This document shows positions 1 to 7,686 of a stretch of 9,182 nucleotides of DNA, piece by piece. The notes under the pieces are model-generated. The model worked only from the letters and a program-made list of their open reading frames with translations, was not told the origin of the DNA and ran no database searches. Source of the DNA: Symbiobacteriaceae bacterium (GTDB lineage Bacteria; Bacillota_E; Symbiobacteriia; Symbiobacteriales; Symbiobacteriaceae); assembly GCA_027356675.1 (NCBI GenBank), contig DAHVXO010000016.1:1-9182 (forward strand), written 5' to 3'. The position numbers and the translations under genes are program-made. The stretch's first letter is position 1. Each line of letters starts with the position of its first letter.

Positions 1-213
1 AATACGAGGGCCTTTGGGACCTGTCTTATTCAGTTCGACAGTTTCCGGACCGGTCTGTGGGTATCCGCACGCTTTGTTTACGCTTTGCTGAACCGACATT
101 CCTTTTCGGGACCGCCACAACGACTCCTGCTCGCGAATCGCTTCCACATGTTGTCGCGCAACGCGTACAACGCGCTCCAGACAACGGCTCGACGGGTATA
201 CTGACGACGCGAC
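1..213 (-). other. Open reading frame running off the left edge (doubtful partial gene)
   Basis: On the minus strand the frame stays open from just after a TGA (214-216) to the window edge, 71 codons. Its translation is soluble-looking and rich in Glu, Gln and Arg (for example LERVVRVARQHVEAIREQES), unlike typical shadow translations. Possible starts are a GTG in the middle of the frame or a later ATG, and neither has a well-spaced ribosome binding site. The same codon register on the plus strand is also open (1 to about 204, ending in TGA), so the reading direction is uncertain. A leftward promoter at 381-409 could serve a minus-strand gene if the hairpin at 301-334 is read through. I recognise no family, and it may be non-coding. 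Confidence 0.2.
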
Positions 214-300
214 TCACATGAATGTTCCCGGGTTCACCACATTTTTCTTGAATTCCTATGCCTGCATCGCGCACGGGGAGCCGCCGGCTGAAATGCACAA

Positions 301-334
301 CGGAAAAGCGCCGCCCTACGGCAGCGCTTTTCCG
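301..334 (-). terminator. Terminator-like hairpin, potentially bidirectional
   Basis: An 11-bp perfect outer stem (301-311 with 324-334) continues after one mismatch into a 3-bp GCC/GGC stem with a 4-nt loop. The GC core is flanked by AAAA on one side and TTTT on the other, so it can act as an intrinsic terminator on either strand. On the minus strand it could end transcripts from the NYN gene (stop at 432) or from the promoter at 381-409. In the second case it would release a transcript of about 75 nt or act as an attenuator. Confidence 0.65.
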
Positions 335-364
335 TATGACCTCAACATTATCTATCATAGAATA

Positions 365-384
365 GAACCATTACGGAACCATTA
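365..384 (-). repeat. Tandem 9-bp direct repeat over a promoter start (operator candidate)
   Basis: The minus strand carries TAATGGTTC twice (376-384 and 365-373), separated by CG, an 11-bp period of about one helical turn. The first copy overlaps the -10 hexamer of the promoter at 381-409 and the second begins at about the expected transcription start. Head-to-tail sites at this spacing are a common operator layout. That a protein binds here is inference. Confidence 0.5.
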
Positions 385-409
385 TCCCAAGGGAGGACAC
401 CCCTGTCAA
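381..409 (-). promoter_or_regulatory. Sigma-A-type promoter directed leftward
   Basis: On the minus strand a perfect -35 TTGACA (404-409) is followed by a 17-bp spacer and GATAAT (381-386), which matches the -10 consensus in five of six positions. The predicted start is near 373-374. It lies just downstream of the NYN gene stop (432), so it drives something further left: a short RNA ending at the hairpin 301-334, or a gene beyond it. It is one of the two best promoter matches in the window. Confidence 0.6.
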
Positions 410-431
410 CGGCGGACGGCTACCATTTTGA

Positions 432-1241
432 TCATGAAGCACTGGCTGCAGACGGCTGCGGCTGCTTGGGCGGCGCCCCAGCCCCCAACACCCGCTTGAC
501 CATCTCATGCTCCCGGCTGAGCCGGCACGCGGTGGTCGGGAACAACTCATCCTTTGGGTTAGGCACCTTGTAGGTCTCAATGATACCCTCGGAGATCGCC
601 TGGTTGACCAGTTCGTACGTCTTGCGGTCCACGATGTCGGACCCCGCGAGCACCCGCAGGAAATACTTGAGCCCGACGAACGGCTTGCCATACTCGGCGG
701 TATCCAGCCGGCGGATCATCATCTCCATGTCGTACATGGCCGGCGGCAGAATCCCCAGGATCGCCTCCACCGTCGTGAAGAAGTTGACGAAGGACATCAC
801 ATCCTTGCTCATGGTCTTCTCCACGGCCACCACATGTACTTGCTTGCCCCGGGCCCGCAGTTTGCGGATTACCTGGATCATATCCCGGTCGCCGCACACG
901 AGGATAAACACCTCGATGTCCGGCCGGTTGTACATGAGCTCCAGTGCGTCGAGGCTCATCTCGATGTCAGCCGCGTTCTTGCGGGTGCCATCCTCGTAGT
1001 TCTTTGAGAAGACATGCCGTGGTTCCACGCTGCGCCGCTGCAGCTCCGAGAGCAGGCCGCGGAACTCGTCGTGGTCGAAGTCGGCATATGCCTGCATGAG
1101 GCAGACAGGACCACCGTCATGCTTGTGTTCGCCCAACTCCCTGAGGCTGTTGATTAGCTTTTCGGTATCCGGTGTTGTCCCATACTGTTGCTTCATGCTC
1201 CAGTAGATGTTCTCGTAATCCATAAAGATCACGCTGTTCAA
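432..1241 (-). CDS. NYN-domain (LabA/PIN-like) putative ribonuclease
   Basis: A 269-residue cytoplasmic protein. Residues 1 to about 165 form an NYN domain, a PIN-like nuclease fold whose acidic residues bind a metal for RNA cleavage. Visible motifs are VIFMDYENIYW near the N terminus (D8, N11), KNAADIEMSLDAL (D92, D98) and LVCGDRD (D118, D120), so the acidic centre looks intact. Residues about 175-245 (YGKPFVGLKYFL to TTACRLS) look like a small winged-helix or OST-HTH-like RNA-binding module. The tail is low-complexity Pro, Ala and Ser. I chose the TTG start at 1241 because an AAGGAGGG box precedes it by 6 nt and it keeps the first beta strand; the ATG at 1223 would delete part of that strand. 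It stands alone behind a strong terminator (1345-1379). The RNA substrate is unknown; family assignment is firm, the nuclease role is inferred. Confidence 0.88.
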   Translation of the reverse strand: MNSVIFMDYENIYWSMKQQYGTTPDTEKLINSLRELGEHKHDGGPVCLMQAYADFDHDEFRGLLSELQRRSVEPRHVFSKNYEDGTRKNAADIEMSLDALELMYNRPDIEVFILVCGDRDMIQVIRKLRARGKQVHVVAVEKTMSKDVMSFVNFFTTVEAILGILPPAMYDMEMMIRRLDTAEYGKPFVGLKYFLRVLAGSDIVDRKTYELVNQAISEGIIETYKVPNPKDELFPTTACRLSREHEMVKRVLGAGAPPKQPQPSAASAS

Positions 1242-1247
1242 CAGGGT

Positions 1248-1255
1248 CCCTCCTT
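1248..1255 (-). promoter_or_regulatory. Ribosome binding site that fixes a TTG start
   Basis: AAGGAGGG lies 6 nt before TTG at 1239-1241. It is a near-perfect anti-Shine-Dalgarno match and is the reason for choosing the rare start of the NYN gene over the downstream GTG (1232) and ATG (1223). Confidence 0.8.
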
Positions 1256-1344
1256 TATTACGGATCCACCCGGCAGCGGGTATCCTCGCTTCTAGCTTTG
1301 GCCTACGGCTGCCCTTCCATACCTGGGTTCTGTGATAGCATACG

Positions 1345-1379
1345 AAAAGGGGGCAGGCGGTGCTACCGGCCTGCCCCCT
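1345..1379 (-). terminator. Intrinsic terminator after the small membrane protein gene
   Basis: An 11-bp perfect stem (1348-1358 with 1369-1379), rich in G:C, is extended by a few pairs around one bulged base to a 3-nt loop. On the minus strand it is followed by TTTTCG. It starts 14 bp after the stop codon of the membrane protein gene (1393) and lies more than 100 bp upstream of the NYN start, so it separates the two genes. Confidence 0.85.
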
Positions 1380-1392
1380 GATGAGTTTTGGT

Positions 1393-1695
1393 CTACTTCC
1401 GCTTACGCTTGGGCTTCCTGGGCTCAGGCAGCACCCGCGGGAGCAGATAGATCCAAGGCCCAACGTTCAGGAAGAAGGACACAATAATTCCCTGCCTCGT
1501 ATTCGGGTACAGCCAACTCTTGAGGACGCCCGGCACGACATCCCAATAGAAGGGCACGATGACGCCGACGGCACAGACCACCGCTGTCACGATGGCCCAA
1601 GGGTTGCGATGCTTGCGATACAGCGCGATGCCGACGAAAGTGCCGACCACGCCAATCAGACGGAACAACACGGCTGCACGATCAATCCATTCCAT
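1393..1695 (-). CDS. Small three-helix integral membrane protein, unknown function
   Basis: A 100-residue hydrophobic protein with three predicted membrane segments at about residues 6-25, 33-51 and 68-87. The loops are short, a basic YRKHR follows helix 1, and the C-terminal tail is very basic (PRKPKRKRK), which suggests a cytoplasmic C terminus. The ATG at 1695 is preceded by GGAGGG about 10 nt upstream. A GTG at 1752 in the same frame would add 19 polar residues that look non-coding and lies in a hairpin region, so I prefer the ATG. The gene is downstream of the HD phosphohydrolase in the same direction, with a 156-bp gap containing two inverted repeats, and has its own terminator (1345-1379). 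I recognise no family. Confidence 0.75.
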   Translation of the reverse strand: MEWIDRAAVLFRLIGVVGTFVGIALYRKHRNPWAIVTAVVCAVGVIVPFYWDVVPGVLKSWLYPNTRQGIIVSFFLNVGPWIYLLPRVLPEPRKPKRKRK

Positions 1696-1732
1696 CGAAG
1701 AAGCTCCCTCCACTGCTGCGTCGTTCGGCAGC

Positions 1733-1778
1733 GGATGCCCGTGGGCATCCACTTGAAGTATCTATCCGTGGATACTTC
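1733..1778. repeat. Two adjacent perfect inverted repeats
   Basis: The first (1755-1778) has 8-bp arms GAAGTATC/GATACTTC around an 8-nt loop. The second (1733-1750) has arms GGATGCC/GGCATCC around CACG. They sit 4 bp apart in the region just upstream of the small membrane protein gene. On the plus strand the first is followed by TTTATTCTTT, but there is no plus-strand gene for it to terminate. On the minus strand they would form tandem stem-loops in the 5' region of the membrane protein mRNA. The function (mRNA structure or protein site) is not determined. Confidence 0.6.
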
Positions 1779-1851
1779 TTTATTCTTTGCCATTTTATGT
1801 AGGAATTCCTTCCAACCCGGCAAATATTTTCTGCACTCGGCGCCCTCCGCC

Positions 1852-3132
1852 TCAGGCGTCTAGCATTCGCTTGACCTGCTCAGCGACCTCCCTGGGCACA
1901 AACAGCAGGTACCGGCTCACAGGCTCCACCGTGATGGGGCGGAGCACATCGGACAGTTCACTCACTTCGTGCAGGGACGGCGGTCTTGTCCAATCCAGGA
2001 GAATCTGAATCGGTGGCGACCCGCCCTCCGGGCGGGCTACATAGTAGGAATAGGCCACGTTGGCTGTCTGGTCGATGTGCTGGTAGTATCGGGGCTCCGT
2101 GAACCCGCGATCCCTGAGAATGCGCTCGATCTCGTCCTGCCGTTCGAGCACCCGCTCCCGCCGCTCGTCTAGCCGGATGCCGGTAAAGAGCCTGCGGTTG
2201 ATGAAGCGGTCACTCAGATCGGCCAGAACAGGGTCGGCGGATTCGGTCCAGCGCTTGATGGCGTAGAGCGCATCGGTCTCATCCAGCCGGAGATACTCGA
2301 CCAAGGCCATCGGCCGCCCCGCCAGAATGGGTGCCAAGGCAGGCGGCACGAACCCCAATGCGTCGCCGTTTCCGGAGCGGACCAGATCGACCGCACGGAC
2401 CAGCATCTTCTCCAGGATGGTCTCAATCGAACGGGTGGCCTTATGGAAGTATACGTTCCAGTACATAAAATAGCGGGCGAGGAGAAACTCTTCGGCCGAG
2501 TGGATACCCTTATCCGTCAGGACCACATGGCCCTCGAAGACGGTAATCGTCTGGATCAGCCGGTCCAGGTCAAATCTGCCGTAGGTGACACCACACATGT
2601 GACTGTCGCGTAGGAGATAATCCATCCGGTCGACATCAAGTTGGCTGGAGATCAGCTCCTTCAGGAACGGCGGGCCATCCCACGTCCCGTTGATGATCGC
2701 TGCAATTCGCGCCGGCCACGCCGGATTCCGTTCAGCCAGGATGCCGTGAATAGTCGATTCCGGACTGGCAACAATCCGTTCCACCCACCGTTCGTGGTGG
2801 ATGCCGGTCAGCTTCTCAAACAGGTGCGAGAAGGGACCATGGCCGATGTCGTGCAGCAAGGCGGCGCAGCAGGCCATGGCTTGCTCATCCCCGCTGATCT
2901 GCACCAGACCCCGGTCCGTGAGGTGCCGCAGGACGCGGTTCATGAGGTGGTAAACCCCCAGGGAGTGGGCAAACCGGGTGTGCTCGGCTCCCGGGTACGA
3001 GGTGAAGGAAGTCCCCAACTGCCGAATGCGCCTCAAGCGCTGGAATTCGGGGCTTTGGATGATCGCAAATACGGTAGGGTCCGTCACGGAGATGTTGCCG
3101 TGGACGGGGTCCCGAAATACGTATTCCTTCAC
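1852..3132 (-). CDS. HD-domain dNTP phosphohydrolase, YwfO/SAMHD1-like
   Basis: A 426-residue cytoplasmic metal-dependent phosphohydrolase, close in length and layout to Bacillus subtilis YwfO. The family hydrolyses dNTPs to deoxynucleoside and triphosphate and is related to human SAMHD1. The N terminus has FRDPVHG and QRLRRIRQLG. The metal centre is visible as AEHTRFAHSLG (H51), LLHDIGHGPFSH (H94, D95) and LDVDRMDYLLRD (D168), with R169 and Y172 at positions used for substrate contact in SAMHD1. The remainder is helical with a mixed C-terminal domain. I chose GTG at 3132 because AAAGGGAG lies 7 nt upstream and the protein then begins like its relatives; an ATG at 3168 adds 12 residues and lacks a ribosome binding site. 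It follows the pseudokinase gene by 84 bp, with a hairpin in between. Substrate choice and any allosteric nucleotide are inferred. Confidence 0.9.
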   Translation of the reverse strand: MKEYVFRDPVHGNISVTDPTVFAIIQSPEFQRLRRIRQLGTSFTSYPGAEHTRFAHSLGVYHLMNRVLRHLTDRGLVQISGDEQAMACCAALLHDIGHGPFSHLFEKLTGIHHERWVERIVASPESTIHGILAERNPAWPARIAAIINGTWDGPPFLKELISSQLDVDRMDYLLRDSHMCGVTYGRFDLDRLIQTITVFEGHVVLTDKGIHSAEEFLLARYFMYWNVYFHKATRSIETILEKMLVRAVDLVRSGNGDALGFVPPALAPILAGRPMALVEYLRLDETDALYAIKRWTESADPVLADLSDRFINRRLFTGIRLDERRERVLERQDEIERILRDRGFTEPRYYQHIDQTANVAYSYYVARPEGGSPPIQILLDWTRPPSLHEVSELSDVLRPITVEPVSRYLLFVPREVAEQVKRMLDA

Positions 3133-3139
3133 AAAAAGG

Positions 3140-3147
3140 CTCCCTTT
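3140..3147 (-). promoter_or_regulatory. Ribosome binding site that supports a GTG start
   Basis: AAAGGGAG sits 7 nt before the GTG at 3130-3132. The in-frame ATG at 3168 has no comparable site, which makes the shorter HD protein more likely. Confidence 0.6.
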
Positions 3148-3185
3148 CCCGAGTCGCGGTGGCTTCATTTTAGCAGATACGAACA

Positions 3186-3207
3186 GGCCGGGGTAGCCAC
3201 CCCGGCC
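3186..3207 (-). terminator. Hairpin after the pseudokinase gene
   Basis: A perfect 9-bp GC-rich stem (3186-3194 with 3199-3207) encloses a 4-nt loop, starting 9 bp past the stop codon at 3217. The following minus-strand sequence (TGTTCGTAT) is only weakly T-rich, so it may be a leaky intrinsic terminator or an mRNA-stabilising stem that lets the downstream HD gene be cotranscribed. Confidence 0.55.
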
Positions 3208-3216
3208 GAACTCGCC

Positions 3217-5070
3217 TCAGACTCGCCGGAAAATGAAGTGAAACTCGCTGCTGGTGGCGGATTGCAGTTGGATGCCCAGAACCTGCTGCAGGGCCGGCGT
3301 GAGCCTTAACCAGAGCCGCCCGGCCACCAGGTCGAAATCTGTCGTGAAGTGACTGCCGTCGCCCGTAAACAGCCGGATGCCGCCGCCATCAACCGGCGCC
3401 CAGTAGAGGTTGCGGGCGAACAGGGCGTTGAAGGCTCCCAGCGAGATGTACGGACTGCGCGGGTGCGGAAACATGTAGGCATAACCCGTGGGGTTGCCGT
3501 CGAGGTAGAGAAGGATCGCAGTGCCACCGGTCTGCGCGTCCAGGAAGGCCACGCTGCCCGGCGAGGGCGGGGGCGGACCGCTGGCCGGGTTTTCGGGCTG
3601 GGGGGCGGGCACGGGTGGGGTAGGCTTCGGGGTCGGGTTCGCCCGCGGTGGGGTCGGGGCAGGTCGTGCTGGTGGCGGTGGAGGGGTCGTGGGAACTGGC
3701 GCCGGCGGCGGCGCACCCCCTCCTCCCGCCGCGATCTGCTGTCGCCTCGCTTCGGCATTGCGCCGGGACTCCGCGAGGTCGGGGTCTATGGGCGCCCCCA
3801 CCACGGCCCCGGTGTTCGGCCGGGAAGGCTGGGCCCCCGGCCCTGCTGGCTCCGGCGGAAGCTCCGAGCCCACCTGGACCCCGGCTCTGGCAAACCCGAG
3901 ATCGGCACTGACGGGGTGGGCGGGCTTCAGGAATGCAGGCATGATTTCGGCCGGCATCAGACCTGCCTTCCAGGCGACGACCCCCGCCAGGACAGCGGCA
4001 GCCAGGGCCACGCCCCCAACTGCGCCCCAGCGTTTGGCCCGCTCCAGGACGGGATTCGGCGGCGGCGGTACGACGAATTTCCGGAACCCATCCTGGGATT
4101 TCGGCAAGGCCCAAGGCCGGTCATCCGTGGGAATGAATGGGCCGCCAATCGGTACCTTCCGATACTCCAGCGACAGTGACTCCTTTGGCGGCGCCTGGTC
4201 TACGTTGACCACCGGGACATCCCGGATTGGCATCGCCTCTCCCTGCCTGGGCACAGGCCCAAGCGGCCGGACCGGGTCGGACGGCGTAGGCAACACCCAC
4301 ACCCGGGGCGGCTGGGGCGCTTGCGTGGCCACCCTGGCCACCGACGGCTCCGGGGGCCGGCCCGCCACCCGGGCGGCCGCGGCTAATTGGTCCCGCTGCT
4401 GGGCGATTAGCTGGATCAGCGAGCGAAACTCATGCTCACTCCCGGCCCGCTCCACGTCGGCGCGCACGGCGCCCAGGGACTCATACGAGCGCCCAAGGCA
4501 TTTGATCAAGATGAATTGGAGCGCCGCGGAGGCGCCCTGGGGGATTCGGGTTACCTGCACCCGAGTACGCCGGGCCGCCTGCCCTGTCATGAGCCAATAA
4601 AGTAACACCCCGAACGGATGGACGCCCAGCGGCACCGACGCATTCATACGCGCCTCCGGCGCGTGTGCCAGCGCCGGATAGTCCAACACCCAGCGATTCA
4701 AACGGTCCCGCTTGATGCACGACGGGTCCAGGTACGACGGCACCACAGGCGGCTCCAGCGCGACAAGGCTTGTAAGTCCGTCGAGCACGCTGAGCAGCAC
4801 AGCCAGAATATCCTGCTCGGACAAGCGTCCCCGGTTGCGGAGGTCCTCCAGGGTCTCGCCTTCGGGTATCGTCCCCGTGAGCCAGCGCACGTCACTTTCG
4901 ACCAGAGTCTCCAGCATGGGTGGCAGGCTGGGATGGGTGTATGGCTCCGGCGTGCCCCCAGCCGGCTCCTCGATCAGGTAGACCACCTGGCCTGTGCGGC
5001 GGTCCTGGGCCGTGAAGAACCGGCGGCCGGCCCATGCGTTCTGCTGCATCACCGTATACTGATTGAGCAA
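3217..5070 (-). CDS. Membrane-anchored Ser/Thr kinase-like protein (probable pseudokinase)
   Basis: A 617-residue protein with a bacterial Ser/Thr-kinase-like domain (about 1-215), a cytoplasmic linker rich in Pro (235-345), one transmembrane helix (about 350-367) and an extracytoplasmic Ala/Gly/Pro-rich stalk (about 400-505). It ends in a compact domain (508-617) with SPYISLGAFNALFARNLYW, resembling copper amine oxidase N-terminal-like repeats of Firmicutes surface proteins. Kinase relics include AQDRRTGQVV, the F-helix-like PFGVLLYWLMTG and CLGRSYESLGAV near the end of the lobe. Key residues are missing: no glycine loop, no VAIK lysine (VVYLI instead), the HRDxxxxN catalytic loop reads PSYLDPSCI, and DFG reads DYP. 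Phosphotransfer is therefore unlikely and a scaffold or sensor role is inferred. The TTG start at 5070 keeps the first strand (NQYTV); G-rich sequence upstream is the only ribosome site, and an ATG at 5049 has none. It follows the pyrG terminator, so it probably has its own promoter, which I could not place. Confidence 0.8.
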   Translation of the reverse strand: MLNQYTVMQQNAWAGRRFFTAQDRRTGQVVYLIEEPAGGTPEPYTHPSLPPMLETLVESDVRWLTGTIPEGETLEDLRNRGRLSEQDILAVLLSVLDGLTSLVALEPPVVPSYLDPSCIKRDRLNRWVLDYPALAHAPEARMNASVPLGVHPFGVLLYWLMTGQAARRTRVQVTRIPQGASAALQFILIKCLGRSYESLGAVRADVERAGSEHEFRSLIQLIAQQRDQLAAAARVAGRPPEPSVARVATQAPQPPRVWVLPTPSDPVRPLGPVPRQGEAMPIRDVPVVNVDQAPPKESLSLEYRKVPIGGPFIPTDDRPWALPKSQDGFRKFVVPPPPNPVLERAKRWGAVGGVALAAAVLAGVVAWKAGLMPAEIMPAFLKPAHPVSADLGFARAGVQVGSELPPEPAGPGAQPSRPNTGAVVGAPIDPDLAESRRNAEARRQQIAAGGGGAPPPAPVPTTPPPPPARPAPTPPRANPTPKPTPPVPAPQPENPASGPPPPSPGSVAFLDAQTGGTAILLYLDGNPTGYAYMFPHPRSPYISLGAFNALFARNLYWAPVDGGGIRLFTGDGSHFTTDFDLVAGRLWLRLTPALQQVLGIQLQSATSSEFHFIFRRV

Positions 5071-5154
5071 GACTCCCCATCCCCCCAGGCGGAGCGGATT
5101 TCACCCCTCTGTTAACTAATACGGCCATGGTTTGACTTGGTTCGAAGTCGACGG

Positions 5155-5184
5155 AAAAAAGCCCGGGGAACATCCCCGGGCTTC
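5155..5184 (-). terminator. Intrinsic terminator of pyrG
   Basis: An 8-bp GC stem (5161-5168 with 5174-5181) with a 5-nt loop is followed on the minus strand by TTTTTT (5155-5160), 16 bp beyond the pyrG stop. It is the most canonical terminator in the window and separates pyrG from the pseudokinase gene. Confidence 0.93.
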
Positions 5185-5199
5185 AGATTCAGTTCCGGA

Positions 5200-6973
<1,774 letters not shown>

Positions 6974-6983
6974 GGCACATTGG

Positions 6984-7010
6984 AAAGGCCGGCGGAAGAT
7001 CCGCCGGCAA
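6984..7010 (-). terminator. Terminator-like hairpin after rpoE
   Basis: A perfect 9-bp stem (6988-6996 with 7000-7008) with a 3-nt loop begins about 7 bp after the rpoE stop. The minus-strand tail CTTTCC is a short U tract, so termination may be partial. It lies just upstream of the pyrG promoter, consistent with rpoE and pyrG being separate or only partly linked units. Confidence 0.7.
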
Positions 7011-7016
7011 AAGGGT

Positions 7017-7451
7017 TTAGTCCTCGTCGCCGTAGTAGTCGTCGGACTCGTTCTCGTAGACCTCTTCGGTCTCTTCAGCCGACACTTCGTCCTCTTCGTC
7101 TTCCTGCTCAAAGCCATCTTCTTCGTCTTCCTCGTCCGCCCGGAGATCGGGACGGTTACGAGACGGAGCCGCTGCCGGTTCCGATCGGATTTTGATGACC
7201 TTCGCATTCCTCGGCTGCCATTCCCGCAGTCCCCACTCGCCGCTGCCCTGATGCAGGAACCGTGAGTCAAGGTTAATTTCAGTGTGCATTTGTGCGATTA
7301 AACGACCGGGGTTCTCCTGGCTAATCGACTTCACCCGCATAATCTCAGTGATGAGTTCCTTGAAGTGAATCGACTGGCCCCGGTTCTTCAAGATGAAGTA
7401 CGCAAGGTCGGTCACCGACATATCAGGCCGCATCTCATGAGGCAACCCCAT
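7017..7451 (-). CDS. rpoE: DNA-directed RNA polymerase delta subunit
   Basis: A 144-residue Firmicutes-specific RNA polymerase subunit that speeds enzyme recycling and increases promoter selectivity. Residues about 11-85 form the HARE-HTH domain (DLAYFILKNRGQSIHF, then LIAQMHTEINLDSRFL and GEWGLREW). The tail (about 105-144) is intensely acidic, about 25 Asp or Glu in 40 residues, and is expected to be disordered and nucleic-acid-mimicking. B. subtilis delta is longer (173 aa), and the difference is mainly in the tail. The ATG at 7451 is the first after an in-frame TAA; GGGAG lies about 11 nt upstream, a rather long spacing, so ATG 7433 or 7421 remain possible. Its position directly upstream of pyrG supports the call. 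This rpoE is not the proteobacterial sigma-E gene. Confidence 0.93.
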   Translation of the reverse strand: MGLPHEMRPDMSVTDLAYFILKNRGQSIHFKELITEIMRVKSISQENPGRLIAQMHTEINLDSRFLHQGSGEWGLREWQPRNAKVIKIRSEPAAAPSRNRPDLRADEEDEEDGFEQEDEEDEVSAEETEEVYENESDDYYGDED

Positions 7452-7649
7452 TTATTCATCACGCTCCCATTTTCCACGCCTCGCCCAATAAACCACAGGG
7501 TAGATCCCGCCACCGCCATGTCGCGGCGGAATTTAATCGTTTAGACGTGTTTTGCTCACAAAGAGTTCGGTCGCAGCGATAGAAATCTGCGGGTAATGTT
7601 TAGTTTGTGCGAGTCAGTTGTCGGCACACGCCCAACCTATGCCGGGCCA
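7452..7649 (-). other. rpoE upstream region
   Basis: About 200 bp between the kamE terminator and rpoE. The only promoter candidate I see is weak: TTGTGA (7556-7561), 19-bp spacer, TTAAAT (7531-7536). A small GC-rich inverted repeat (CCGCC/GGCGG, about 7508-7530) would lie in the transcript leader. There is no ORF of note and no recognisable riboswitch. Confidence 0.3.
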
Positions 7650-7651
7650 GC

Positions 7652-7682
7652 AGAAAAGGCACCTACCGGCGGTGCCTCTTTT
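7652..7682 (-). terminator. Intrinsic terminator of the kamDE operon
   Basis: A GGCACC/GGTGCC stem (7658-7663 with 7671-7676), extended by A:U pairs on the flanks, has a 7-nt loop and is followed on the minus strand by TTTTCTG. It lies directly after the kamE stop (7687), so kamE is the last gene of its transcript. Confidence 0.8.
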
Positions 7683-7686
7683 CGAC

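Larger units (their letters stand above)
214..431. other. Intergenic region with promoter, tandem repeat and hairpin
   Basis: No credible complete gene lies between the NYN gene stop (432) and the left-edge open frame. The stretch holds a leftward consensus promoter (381-409), two 9-bp direct repeats (365-384) and a terminator-like hairpin (301-334), each listed separately. The remainder (about 214-300) shows no motif I can assign. A 110-codon minus-strand frame starting at 358 reads through the hairpin, but its translation has no recognisable domain and is rich in Arg and Val, so I do not call it. Confidence 0.6.

Noticed and set aside
26..358. A 110-codon minus-strand frame
   Set aside because: It reads through the terminator-like hairpin, has no ribosome binding site (it starts about 16 nt after the predicted transcript start) and an implausible composition.
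507..1007. Plus-strand frames opposite the NYN gene
   Set aside because: They are shadows: His-rich antisense translation with no recognisable domain.
1656..1793. A 45-codon minus-strand frame beginning MAKNKEVSTDRYF
   Set aside because: The nearest AAGGA is 13 nt from its ATG, the frame runs through two hairpins and overlaps the membrane protein gene, and its second half looks like shadow coding. It could be a leader peptide, but support is too thin.
1755..1800. Plus-strand terminator (hairpin followed by TTTATTCTTT)
   Set aside because: There is no plus-strand gene upstream for it to terminate, so I list it only as an inverted repeat.
3349..4600. Long plus-strand frames opposite the pseudokinase gene
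   Set aside because: They arise from the GC-rich, Pro-coding linker, are Gly/Arg low-complexity and have no start signals.
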